Assembly: GCA_902558395.1 (NCBI GenBank)
Contig: CACEDS010000002.1
Span: 261,229 to 325,228 of the forward strand
Direction of reading: 5' to 3'
DNA: 64,000 nucleotides
Source: an uncultured SAR86 cluster bacterium
GTDB lineage: Bacteria; Pseudomonadota; Gammaproteobacteria; Magnimaribacterales; D2472
Shown piece by piece: positions 8,359 through 16,158 of this stretch. The notes under the pieces were generated by a model, which did no database searches, was not told the origin of the DNA, and worked only from the letters and a program-made list of their open reading frames with translations. Within the stretch, counting starts at the first letter, position 1. Each line of letters opens with the position of its first letter. The translations under genes were made by a program, and so were the position numbers.

Positions 8359-9194
8359 GTGTGCTGTATCAACAAGGTTGGCACATTGTGTGTATGAGAT
8401 TTTATAGTTGCAACCATCGTATTTTCTTTAATGCCTTTTTTAACAGGCGTAATTTCTACCCCTGCTTTTTCAAGTCTTTTATGAGCTTCTTCAATATTGT
8501 CAACTTCCCATGATAGACCCCATAATGAATCTTTTGGCTCCTCGTCATTTGTCTTTTCTATAACTTCAATTGTTGTTTTGTTCAAACGAAAAAATAACAT
8601 TCTGCTTTTCCATTCATCAACAAATTTATCCAATGCAAGTCTGATATTAAAAACATCTTTATAGACATTGATAAATCCATCTGCATCGTTTGTATTTATT
8701 ACAACATGATCTAACTTATTAACCATTGAGGATTCAAATCTATCTACTATTGGCAAGGTTCCTTCAGTATGTTCAATCAAAAAAGAAAAAATTCCTCTGG
8801 TCAGTTCTGGTGGTAAAAATAAATTCTTCCACTTTCTAATTTTATTATTCTTAAAATTAGAGCCCTCTCCATTTGAAATGTCTCCTAAGAGATAGCCTTT
8901 GTCTGAAAGTGTTTGATGTGTTTCTTTTAAATTATCTGTTCCAAAAACTATTCCTATTAAGCCTTCTCCAGTTTCTTGAAGAGCATGATTAACTAACATT
9001 GATCCCAAGCCATCACCTTTGGCTGCTAGAAGTTCAAAATAGGTATTATTAAAATTGAATAAAACATTTTCAGTTCCATATTCTTCATGCGCCCCTTTCC
9101 ATACTGGGTCTGCTCCAAAGACTTTAGAATAATTTTTTTCAGCTTCATCAATGTCTGATACGGCTACTATTAAATGATCTAAGGCACTAATCAT
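8355..9194 (-). CDS. two-domain VOC family protein (glyoxalase-like)
   Basis: At 279 residues this protein holds two VOC half-barrels. The first opens LDHLIVAVSDIDEAEKNYSK, and the second starts near residue 160 with KLDHVVINTNDADGFINVYK. Each LDHx start carries the His expected to bind metal; FNNTYFELLA and TTIEVIEKTN supply candidate Glu ligands. The layout resembles extradiol-dioxygenase or glyoxalase-like two-module proteins. It is the first gene of the operon with the hydroxylase-like and SRPBCC genes, which hints at processing of an aromatic or lipid compound. No substrate can be named. Confidence 0.85.
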   Translation of the reverse strand: MISALDHLIVAVSDIDEAEKNYSKVFGADPVWKGAHEEYGTENVLFNFNNTYFELLAAKGDGLGSMLVNHALQETGEGLIGIVFGTDNLKETHQTLSDKGYLLGDISNGEGSNFKNNKIRKWKNLFLPPELTRGIFSFLIEHTEGTLPIVDRFESSMVNKLDHVVINTNDADGFINVYKDVFNIRLALDKFVDEWKSRMLFFRLNKTTIEVIEKTNDEEPKDSLWGLSWEVDNIEEAHKRLEKAGVEITPVKKGIKENTMVATIKSHTHNVPTLLIQHT

Positions 9195-9208
9195 AATTAA
9201 TAATATTC

Positions 9209-11554
9209 TTAAAACCCATTATCTGAAAGTTCTTCATCTAATGCTTTTATACGTAGCTCAATAAATTTACTTATTGAAATGTCTTTATCATCGCAAAGAT
9301 TGCTTGAGTCAATGGCATCAATTGCCTGAGGGTTGTAAGTTACCTCGCATCCTCCAGGAAGAGCCGCCTCTGTTTGATTTATTGTATCTCTAACAAGGTT
9401 ATTTCTAGAATATAATGCTTGAGATACTTCGCCCCATTGCAAATAATTATCAATAATAAATCTTACATGCTCATACAATAAGTCTTTATTGCTATCATCA
9501 GAAAAAACTATTTCCCATAATACTGGACTAATATCTCCAAGCTCTCTTGATGCCCAATCAACTTTATTATTTGCGGGAAAAGCAAAAGTGCCAGTTATAT
9601 CTCTAAAAGCAGCAGCCCATTCAGGTGTGCCCCATGCAAGCGGATGATGATCTCTAAATGTAAAGTCAAAGTCATTTGGCATATATATCCACTTTTCAGT
9701 TAAAGGATTAAAATAAAGATAATAGTTGTTCGCAACTCTTACATAGTGATCAACGGCTCCAATAACTATTTCTGCTGCTTGGGCCTTAATAAACCCATCA
9801 ACATCAAATTGATCTGACAATGATGATGCACTAGGATTAGTTTGAACAAACCTAATAAAATCTTGTAATAGCATTCTTCCTTCATCAATACTCTTTTTTT
9901 TCGACTTTAGATCATAGTTTGGTTTATAAGGCTTAAACTGAGATTCTTCCCCACCATCATTAATATCTGAATTTACAAAAGAAGGGTTTAGATAATTAGC
10001 TGATCCAAGCCATTCTTCTCTCGATTCGGGGTCGGACTTTTCAACCCCAATTTGACAGAAGTCTTTGTCTATATATTTATCAGACTCTTCATAGAACACA
10101 CAAAGGGGATTTATTTCTTCCGATCCAGCTAAATCACCGCCACCAATTTTGAACAAAAAGCCGTTTTTACCAAAAAACCTTTTCAGGAATGGCTTATCTA
10201 CTTGCTCAACCATTTGAAAAACACCCATGTTATAAGTTATTGGTAAGGTTTTACCAAAATAATCCCCATCACCATTAATTACCAACTCTATGTTGGCATG
10301 AGCTACTCTAGATAGCGGTATTCCGTAAGAATTTAAAATATCATGAGCCAAAAGCTCTCTTTGGTATGAAGGGTCGTCTCTGTTATATCTAAAAAATATT
10401 TTTTCCAGTCCCATAAATTCTCTATCATCATTTTCAGGAACTTCTGCCAAATCTTTTCCAACTCTTGACCAACAAGGATGGCCTTCTACAGCGGCGGGAA
10501 AACCAGAATTGTCTATACATGAATATACTCCCTCATCTTCATCAAATTTTTCATCGAATTTTAATGAAAAGCTAAACCTTCGAGGCCTTGGATCCCAGTT
10601 TCCATCTGAATCATTGTACTCTTCTGGCCATTGTCGACTTGTATTACCTTTCATTTTAAAACCAACATTATTCAGAGCTTCTATCACATTTCCTGATGCG
10701 TCTATATATTCAAAATCGACTTGTCTGTATACTTCGCTATGACTCCAAGTATTCCACTCTGTAACATTGCCATTAGCATCTCCAGTCTTATAGTTTGCTC
10801 TCTCAGTGTCTAACACAAATCTTTGCCACTCATCAATTGACATTGTTAGACGAATTTTATGCATCCTATCAAGTAAAAATAAGCCCGCAGATTCATCTTG
10901 CTGACAGTCCACTTTTATAACAATATCTTCAGCCTCAATCACCCCCTCAGATAAATCTAAAGAACATTCTTGTCGTGCTGGGTCTCTATCAACCTTCACT
11001 TCAAATGAAAAACCAGTTTCAATACCGTCTTTATATAAATGAACTCCATTAGAATCAATTGTGATAATTTCTTCTGAATCTGAACATTCATCATTATCTT
11101 CAGTTACAAAACAGGCAGCTAATTCAAAATCCATATTTCTGTACTCATCCATGTTTTCTAAGTCAAAACTTATAAAAAATATTGGTGGGGTAACAGAAAA
11201 AGATAAAGGGCCAAGGCTTGCTTGATTTTCGCCATCCGTTACAGTAATTGTAAAAGTGTATGAGCTGCCTAAACTTTCTTCCGGTGCTGTGCCATTTAAG
11301 GAACCTGTTGAAAGATCAAAGGAAAGCCAGTCAGGCTTTTCGGATATGCTAAATGTTAAAGTGTCTCCATTACTGTCAAAAGTTGTTGGTGTAAAAGAAA
11401 AAGTCTCGCCCACTCTTATGTCAGAAATTGTTCCAGAAATTGTCGGTGGGTAGTTAATATCTAGCTGAAGTTGATCAGAGCCGCCGCCGCCACCACCGCC
11501 GCATGAGTATAAAAATAATATTAAAATAAAGGGCGATATTACTTTAATTTTCAT
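9209..11554 (-). CDS. CotH-kinase family lipoprotein with N-terminal Ig/cadherin-like domain
   Basis: The 781-residue product begins with a signal peptide and lipobox FLYSC followed by a seven-glycine linker, so it is likely an exported lipoprotein on a flexible tether. Residues about 35-120 form an Ig/cadherin-like repeat (PTTFDSNGDTLTFSISEKP and a GSLNGTAP turn). From about residue 230 onward, the IRLTMSIDEWQRFV block, KMKGNTSRQWP and YMPNDFDFTFRDH match the CotH kinase domain, known in spore coat protein CotH to phosphorylate proteins. The target here is unknown; surface or extracellular action is expected. Confidence 0.85.
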   Translation of the reverse strand: MKIKVISPFILILFLYSCGGGGGGGSDQLQLDINYPPTISGTISDIRVGETFSFTPTTFDSNGDTLTFSISEKPDWLSFDLSTGSLNGTAPEESLGSSYTFTITVTDGENQASLGPLSFSVTPPIFFISFDLENMDEYRNMDFELAACFVTEDNDECSDSEEIITIDSNGVHLYKDGIETGFSFEVKVDRDPARQECSLDLSEGVIEAEDIVIKVDCQQDESAGLFLLDRMHKIRLTMSIDEWQRFVLDTERANYKTGDANGNVTEWNTWSHSEVYRQVDFEYIDASGNVIEALNNVGFKMKGNTSRQWPEEYNDSDGNWDPRPRRFSFSLKFDEKFDEDEGVYSCIDNSGFPAAVEGHPCWSRVGKDLAEVPENDDREFMGLEKIFFRYNRDDPSYQRELLAHDILNSYGIPLSRVAHANIELVINGDGDYFGKTLPITYNMGVFQMVEQVDKPFLKRFFGKNGFLFKIGGGDLAGSEEINPLCVFYEESDKYIDKDFCQIGVEKSDPESREEWLGSANYLNPSFVNSDINDGGEESQFKPYKPNYDLKSKKKSIDEGRMLLQDFIRFVQTNPSASSLSDQFDVDGFIKAQAAEIVIGAVDHYVRVANNYYLYFNPLTEKWIYMPNDFDFTFRDHHPLAWGTPEWAAAFRDITGTFAFPANNKVDWASRELGDISPVLWEIVFSDDSNKDLLYEHVRFIIDNYLQWGEVSQALYSRNNLVRDTINQTEAALPGGCEVTYNPQAIDAIDSSNLCDDKDISISKFIELRIKALDEELSDNGF

Positions 11555-11616
11555 TTAAAGGGCCTTGGTAAATATAAGCCACTTATTAAAAGCAGCTTAT
11601 ATAGCTTTGATAAAAT

Positions 11617-12039
11617 TTATTTAACAGGATATATGTCTAAATCAATATTGCCTGTTAGAACATCCATGGTTCCCTGAACATAATTGATACCATCAGTCAC
11701 ACTATCGACTGACTTCATATTGAAGACGCTTCCGTCTCTAGTCCAAACACCCATTAATATTCCAGCCTGAAGCTGTCCGTCAGGGCTCATGCCTCTTCCA
11801 TGTCCTTTCCAGGTACCTGAATTTGGAATATATGGATTTTGTGTAAATGTGTAAGAAACATAAACTTTGCCATACTGTCCTACATCTGCTGCAGCACTTG
11901 ATGCATTAACAGTTACTTCATTTTCACCAACAGTCATCGAGTCAATTTTAAATTTGCCCTCAAAATGATTGCCGCTTACTTCAAATGCATGAGCTCCAAC
12001 TGACAAGACTAAAGCTAAAGCAAAAAAATATTTTTTCAT
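11617..12039 (-). CDS. secreted hypothetical protein
   Basis: A 140-residue protein with a clear signal peptide (MKKYFFALALVLSVGAHA-FE) and a mature part rich in Gly, Thr and Val with alternating hydrophobic residues. This suggests a small all-beta periplasmic or outer-membrane protein. No Cys remain in the mature chain. I do not recognise the family. A ribosome-binding site GGGAGAAG lies just before the ATG. It stands alone, with a 112-base AT-rich gap upstream. Confidence 0.75.
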   Translation of the reverse strand: MKKYFFALALVLSVGAHAFEVSGNHFEGKFKIDSMTVGENEVTVNASSAAADVGQYGKVYVSYTFTQNPYIPNSGTWKGHGRGMSPDGQLQAGILMGVWTRDGSVFNMKSVDSVTDGINYVQGTMDVLTGNIDLDIYPVK

Positions 12040-12151
12040 TTTCTTCTCCCAAGAATTTGTTTAAATTAAATTATATAGGGCAAAAAAAACATATGTGTTT
12101 TTGTAAGAAGAATTATCTACAAATAATATAACTATTTTGTTTTAAATATTT

Positions 12152-12490
12152 TTAATCTTCTTCTTTATTTTCTTTATTAATTTCGATTTTTATTTGAACA
12201 TCTACATCTTCTAAAGCTTCTAGGGCTTCTTCTAAACCTTCTTCTAAGCCATCCAATACCTCTGAGCTCACATCCTCTAAATCTAGACCTTTAATAATAT
12301 CCATGTTTTGCAAAACATCTATACTATGAATATCTTTTGCATCAGGCAGGTCGCCTTCTTTAAAATCTGACTTTATAATCATATGTTTTTTCATAGTCTT
12401 TTCTTTTGTTGGTTTAACATAATCATCAAAAAGAATAGCGCCCCCAATTAAAGATCCTAAAATTAAAGCTTGTATATATTTCTCGTTCAT
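12152..12490 (-). CDS. small acidic membrane-anchored hypothetical protein
   Basis: The 112-residue protein has one N-terminal hydrophobic segment (ALILGSLIGGAILF). A short basic stretch follows, then a very acidic tail with repeated Leu-Glu-Glu/Asp patterns such as DGLEEGLEEALEALEDVDV, which should form an amphipathic helix. An AAGGAGAT ribosome-binding site precedes the ATG. I know no family for it. The composition resembles an adaptor or chaperone-like tail, but that is only a description of charge. Confidence 0.7.
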   Translation of the reverse strand: MNEKYIQALILGSLIGGAILFDDYVKPTKEKTMKKHMIIKSDFKEGDLPDAKDIHSIDVLQNMDIIKGLDLEDVSSEVLDGLEEGLEEALEALEDVDVQIKIEINKENKEED

Positions 12491-12552
12491 AATTTTTTAT
12501 CTCCTTCTTAAATAACTAGACAACGAAGACACAAAGAAGTTCCTAATATCTG

Positions 12553-13524
12553 CTAAAGATTATTTAAACTTTGAACTAATTCCCGATTTTCAAATTCTTT
12601 TAAGTAATCTAATGATTTAAGATTGTCCTCTAATTGCTTGATGTTTGATGCACCTAGAATTACCGTTGAAACATTTATATTTAAAAGGCACCAAGCTATG
12701 GCAAGTTTTACAGGATCTAAATCATGGTCTTTAGCAATACCAATATATTTAGAAACCTTTTGCATTCTTTCTTGACCTCTATCTGATTCAATCATATGTC
12801 TTCTTAACCATTCATAACCTTTAAGTGAGGCTCTCGAACCATCCGGCACACCCTCTAAATACTTTCCGGTTAAAGCGCCTGATGCAAGAGGAGACCAGGT
12901 TGTTGTCCCCATTTTATATTTCTCAAAAATAGTTTTATATTCAACTTCGAATCTTTCCCGATCCAATAAATTGTACTGAGGCTGCTCCATTGTTGGGGGC
13001 GTGAGATTGTTTCCTATTGCAAATTCATAGGCATAGTTAATCTCTTCTGCGGTCCATTCAGATGTGCCCCAGTATAAAATTTTTCCTTGGGTTATAAGAT
13101 TGTGCATTGCCCACACGGTTTCTTCAATCGGTGTATCAGGATCTGCTCTATGACAGAAATATAGATCTAAATAATCAACCTGTAGTCTTTGAAGGGCCTG
13201 GTTGCATGCCTCTGTTACATGCTTTCTACATAAACCCATTTGAGTTGGAAGTGGGTTATCGTGAGCCCCAAAGAAAACTTTTGAACTTACACAATAGGAG
13301 TCTCTTGATCTACCTAAGCTTTTAAGAGCTTCCCCCATTACGATTTCTGACATGCCTCTTTCATAACCTTCTGCATTGTCAAAAAAATTAACTCCTGCAT
13401 CTAGGCACATTCCAAACATTCTTTCTGCAAGCTTAGAATCTACCTGCTTGTGAAAAGTTACCCAAGAACCAAATGAAAGAGCAGAAACTTTTAAACCTGA
13501 CTTTCCAAGATTTCTATATTGCAT
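12553..13524 (-). CDS. aldo/keto reductase (Kv-beta/YghZ type)
   Basis: At 323 residues this is a complete (beta/alpha)8 aldo/keto reductase. It opens MQYRNLGKSGLKVSALSFGS. The catalytic tetrad appears as Asp and Tyr in FFDNAEGYERG, Lys in VSSKVFFG and His in YFCHRADPDTP. The C-terminal NADPH-binding block ILGASNIKQLEDN is also present. The overall pattern is that of the potassium-channel-beta/YghZ group, which reduces aldehydes and methylglyoxal-like compounds. Eight bases separate it from the methyltransferase gene upstream on the same strand. Confidence 0.9.
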   Translation of the reverse strand: MQYRNLGKSGLKVSALSFGSWVTFHKQVDSKLAERMFGMCLDAGVNFFDNAEGYERGMSEIVMGEALKSLGRSRDSYCVSSKVFFGAHDNPLPTQMGLCRKHVTEACNQALQRLQVDYLDLYFCHRADPDTPIEETVWAMHNLITQGKILYWGTSEWTAEEINYAYEFAIGNNLTPPTMEQPQYNLLDRERFEVEYKTIFEKYKMGTTTWSPLASGALTGKYLEGVPDGSRASLKGYEWLRRHMIESDRGQERMQKVSKYIGIAKDHDLDPVKLAIAWCLLNINVSTVILGASNIKQLEDNLKSLDYLKEFENRELVQSLNNL

Positions 13525-13532
13525 ATCAATAC

Positions 13533-14315
13533 CTATGGCTTTTTAAATAGAAGGGTCATTCTGTCACTCTCGCCTATTGATAAATATTTATCTTTATCGA
13601 TATCTTTAAGCCTTAAACTTGGTGGCAAGGTCCAAACACCCTTTGGATGATCTTTTGTATCTTTTGCGTTAGCATTTATTTCTGATTTTGCTACAAGAAT
13701 AAACCCATGTTTTTCTGCAATTTTAATCGCATGCTCTTCGGTAACATAACCGCTTCTTTTCATATCATCCATGGAAGTTCCAGGATTTGCTCTATGTTCT
13801 ACAATCCCAAATAATCCACCAGGTTTTAGCGCCTTGAAGCTATTTGAAAATATTAAATCCATTTGTGGCCCTAGCCAATTATGAAGATTTCTAAATGTTA
13901 AAACCGCATCTACGCTTCCTTCCTTTGCAAGTTCTGAGCTTAAGTTAACTATATAAACATTGTCATACATGGATTTTTCAATAATTTTTTTTTCGAACCT
14001 TTCTCGACTTTTTCTAAAATATTCTCTTTTAGAGTCTTTATCAAAATGAGCGGCTATTACTACTCCTGGATTATGAATATAATTTGCAAGAATTTCTGTA
14101 TACCACCCCCCTCCAGGAGATAGTTCAACAACTCTCATATCTGGTTGTATTTGAAAAAAGGTTAATGTTTTTGCAGGATTTCTGTATTCATCACGAGCAA
14201 TGTTTTTAGGACTTCTATCCTCGCTTTGAATCGCAGCCATAAGATCATGGGCTGAGCTAATTGATGAAAAAGAAAATAAAAAACTTAAAGATAACAAACT
14301 TATTAATTTATTCAT
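13533..14315 (-). CDS. exported predicted methyltransferase (COG4798-like)
   Basis: The 260-residue protein carries a signal peptide (SLSFLFSFSSISSAHD) and then a methyltransferase fold. RVVELSPGGGWYTEIL is motif I, TFRNLHNW follows, and GGLFGIVEHRANPG is a later family block. Exported SAM-fold proteins of this kind (COG4798) are common in marine and other proteobacteria, although SAM is not expected in the periplasm. The real ligand is therefore unclear. It is followed closely by the aldo/keto reductase gene and is divergent from the small-gene group starting at 14463. Confidence 0.82.
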   Translation of the reverse strand: MNKLISLLSLSFLFSFSSISSAHDLMAAIQSEDRSPKNIARDEYRNPAKTLTFFQIQPDMRVVELSPGGGWYTEILANYIHNPGVVIAAHFDKDSKREYFRKSRERFEKKIIEKSMYDNVYIVNLSSELAKEGSVDAVLTFRNLHNWLGPQMDLIFSNSFKALKPGGLFGIVEHRANPGTSMDDMKRSGYVTEEHAIKIAEKHGFILVAKSEINANAKDTKDHPKGVWTLPPSLRLKDIDKDKYLSIGESDRMTLLFKKP

Positions 14316-14462
14316 CCATTAATTCTAAACTCAATTGAGCATTTTTAAAAATAATTAAATGTAACCTTTACTTCTCATGTTAAAGGTGGTAAGTTTGCGT
14401 TACATTTAATATAAGATGCAGCTAAAGCTGTTGAAAAATTTGTGAAAAAATAGGAGAAAGTT

Positions 14463-14858
14463 ATGGGACCAGAAATAGTAATACCCGCATTGGGAATAAT
14501 AGCAGGAATAAGTGTTCCGTTGGGAGTATTCGTTTGGCTATATTTAGAAAGTAAGGATAAAAATAAAACAATTTTAGAGATATCTAAAAACATAGACGAC
14601 CCATCAAAGCTCGAAGGCTTAATAGGCTTGCTCGATGAAAGAAAAAAAGAACCGATTGATTATAGAAGAAGTGGTGTTGTAACAATTTTTGTTGGAATTG
14701 GTCTCTTTCTTTTTGGTGTTTTCTTTTTAGGGAATATCTTAAAAGGCGTTGGAGCACTAGTAGCAGCTATTGGTATTGGCCAAATTATTGCTGGTTATCT
14801 TTACCCAAATACAAGTGAAGAAATTACAAATGCAGTAGATGCATTCGAAAAAAAATAA
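14463..14858 (+). CDS. DUF6249-like membrane protein
   Basis: A 131-residue protein with an N-terminal helix (IPALGIIAGISVPLGVFVWLYL), a cytoplasmic charged loop (SKDKNKTILEISKN) and two further hydrophobic segments (VVTIFVGIGLFLFGVFFL and VGALVAAIGIGQIIAGYLY). The arrangement resembles DUF6249 membrane proteins. An AGGAGA ribosome-binding site sits 5 bases before the ATG. It is the first of four small plus-strand genes that include an XRE regulator. The C-terminal DAFEKK mirrors the SFEKNG ending of the next protein. Confidence 0.75.
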   Translation: MGPEIVIPALGIIAGISVPLGVFVWLYLESKDKNKTILEISKNIDDPSKLEGLIGLLDERKKEPIDYRRSGVVTIFVGIGLFLFGVFFLGNILKGVGALVAAIGIGQIIAGYLYPNTSEEITNAVDAFEKK

Positions 14859-14871
14859 CGTGATTTAGTTA

Positions 14872-15117
14872 ATGAAAAAATATTTCAAAATACATTCATA
14901 CCTAGTAAGTGTTGGGGTTGGTTTTTTAAACTTCTATTTTCTGTTTTATTTATGGGAGATATCTTGGGAGATAAGTTTTGTAATTGCGTTTCTTCTGGGC
15001 CATCTTGCTGGCAATGGGTTAGATATCTATGCAGGAAAGATATCTCAAGCTGAGTTAGAGGCAAAAGAAGCAAAAGAAATTTCCAAGACTATAGATAGCT
15101 TTGAAAAAAATGGGTAA
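14872..15117 (+). CDS. 81-residue membrane protein, hypothetical
   Basis: Two hydrophobic segments (YLVSVGVGFLNFYFLFYLW and ISFVIAFLLGHLAGNGLDIY) are followed by an amphipathic, charged tail with SQAELEAKEAKEISKTIDSF. The tail has the same TIDSFEK-type ending as the protein before it, suggesting they interact or arose from one another. It starts 13 bases after the previous stop, and its last codons overlap the start of the XRE regulator, so all three are probably one transcript. I know no family name. Confidence 0.7.
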   Translation: MKKYFKIHSYLVSVGVGFLNFYFLFYLWEISWEISFVIAFLLGHLAGNGLDIYAGKISQAELEAKEAKEISKTIDSFEKNG

Positions 15118-15325
15118 GCATCATAAAAATCTCTTAAATAATCTTGAAGAATTGAGAAAATCAGCTGGTCTTACTCAGCAAGATCTGTCTGAGAGTGCCG
15201 AGGTTTCAAGAAAAAGTATTAATGCTATTGAAAATGGGATCTATGTCCCCTCGACAGTCTTAGCCTTAAAAATTGCAAATACTTTAAACTGCAAAGTTGA
15301 AGATATATTTAAGCTTCCACTATAA
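15110..15325 (+). CDS. small XRE-family transcriptional regulator
   Basis: A helix-turn-helix protein of about 71 residues: LEELRKSAGLTQQDLSESAEVSRKSINAIENG, followed by YVPSTVLALKIANTLNCKVEDIF. This is the compact Cro/XRE type that often autoregulates membrane-protein operons. I use the ATG at 15110, which overlaps the previous gene's TAA (ATGGGTAA); the track start at 15101 is an in-frame TTG three codons earlier and remains possible. Its position inside a run of tiny membrane proteins suggests it controls them. Confidence 0.87.
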   Translation: MGKHHKNLLNNLEELRKSAGLTQQDLSESAEVSRKSINAIENGIYVPSTVLALKIANTLNCKVEDIFKLPL

Positions 15326-15353
15326 CCATTTCAAACTAAAGAGGAAAAATCTA

Positions 15354-15512
15354 ATGAATAATAATAAAAAAAATTTTAACAATTCAGGCACCATGATTGG
15401 TGTTGGTACTGCTATAGGGGCTGCGGTTTTTGCTGCAACAGGTGAAGCAACCTGGATAGCGGTGGGCGTTGCAATCGGTGCAGCATTAAGTTGGAACAAA
15501 CCAAAAAAATAA
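15354..15512 (+). CDS. 52-residue glycine-zipper-like membrane peptide
   Basis: The track ORF begins upstream at 15297, inside the regulator, but a GAGG ribosome-binding site at 15341-15344 points to the ATG at 15354. The product is MNNNKKNFNNSG followed by MIGVGTAIGAAVFAATG and WIAVGVAIGAALSW. That is two short Gly/Ala-rich helices of the kind that pack in membranes, and a basic end NKPKK. It is the last gene of the 14463-15512 group. No function can be assigned. Confidence 0.7.
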   Translation: MNNNKKNFNNSGTMIGVGTAIGAAVFAATGEATWIAVGVAIGAALSWNKPKK

Positions 15513-15520
15513 TAAATTAT

Positions 15521-15634
15521 TTAAGATTTACGATTTATTAATTTAAATATTGGGGCTCTTAATCCTTTTAAAAAATATTCTATTTCTTTGAATTTTCCCT
15601 TGTTATATCCGCTGTCTTTTCTTTTTCTGCCCAT
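15521..15634 (-). CDS. 37-residue basic small protein (possible)
   Basis: Too short for the ORF track. From the ATG at 15634 it reads MGRKRKDSGYNKGKFKEIEY, then FLKGLRAPIFKLINRKS. It is strongly basic and free of membrane segments. It lies 16 bases downstream of the 15651-16007 gene on the same strand, consistent with an operon, but the ribosome-binding site is weak. Compositionally it looks like a real peptide, but conservation would have to decide. Confidence 0.4.
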   Translation of the reverse strand: MGRKRKDSGYNKGKFKEIEYFLKGLRAPIFKLINRKS

Positions 15635-15650
15635 AGCCCAAGTAATAAAA

Positions 15651-16007
15651 TTAAAAAATTAAAAAATAACCAAGCATTAACAAAGGCGCATATAAATATA
15701 AAAATTTACTTATATATTCTTCAAATATTGTCTTGGCTGAGGCTTGCATATAAATTTCTGTATTAAAGGCTCTTGATTTAATACAAAGATACCAAAGTTT
15801 TATGTTTGGTATAAATAAGTATAGAAGTACTAAAATTATGTATGCCCCTATAATTCCGTTGTCTAAAAGTGTTGTAAAAAGATCAAATAAATTATTTCTA
15901 ATATTTCCAGAAAATAAACTACCAAATAAGATTAGATGAAACGGTAATATTGTTACAAGACTTATTAATATTTTGAAAAGTTGGGCAGGCTTATTAAGAT
16001 CTATCAT
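15651..16007 (-). CDS. membrane protein of unknown function
   Basis: A 118-residue protein with about three hydrophobic segments: LFKILISLVTILPFHLILFG, GIIGAYIILVLLYLFIP and FLYLYAPLLMLGYFLIF. No charged motif or Cys cluster identifies a family. A TATAAT sequence lies only three bases before the ATG on the minus strand, so either the transcript has almost no leader or the -10 match is accidental. It belongs to a stretch of small hypothetical genes between 14.4 and 17 kb. Confidence 0.65.
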   Translation of the reverse strand: MIDLNKPAQLFKILISLVTILPFHLILFGSLFSGNIRNNLFDLFTTLLDNGIIGAYIILVLLYLFIPNIKLWYLCIKSRAFNTEIYMQASAKTIFEEYISKFLYLYAPLLMLGYFLIF

Positions 16008-16072
16008 TAAATTATAAGCACGGTAATACTCTGGTAATTTTTACAAAGTAAACTTGAATTTATTTAGCTATT

Positions 16073-16120
16073 TTACTTAGCGCAACAAGTGCACTCACAG
16101 CAACTACAACAATCACACAT
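16073..16120 (-). CDS. 15-residue cysteine-rich micropeptide (possible)
   Basis: The minus strand reads ATG TGT GAT TGT TGT AGT and onward to a TAA, giving MCDCCSCCECTCCAK, eight Cys in 15 residues. There is no ribosome-binding site. A TATAAT (16127-16132) lies 6 bases before the ATG, so a transcript starting at the -10-defined site would be leaderless. Cys spacing of the CxCCxCC type could bind metal. Such a short frame could arise by chance, and the confidence is low because conservation cannot be tested here. Confidence 0.3.
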   Translation of the reverse strand: MCDCCSCCECTCCAK

Positions 16121-16158
16121 AAGGAAATTATATGCTAAAAAAAGTAAATTTTACTAAT

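Noticed and set aside
15513-15540. TAATAAAT...ATTTATTA inverted repeat after 15512
   Set aside because: The stem is entirely A/T with a long loop and would be unstable; common by chance in this sequence.
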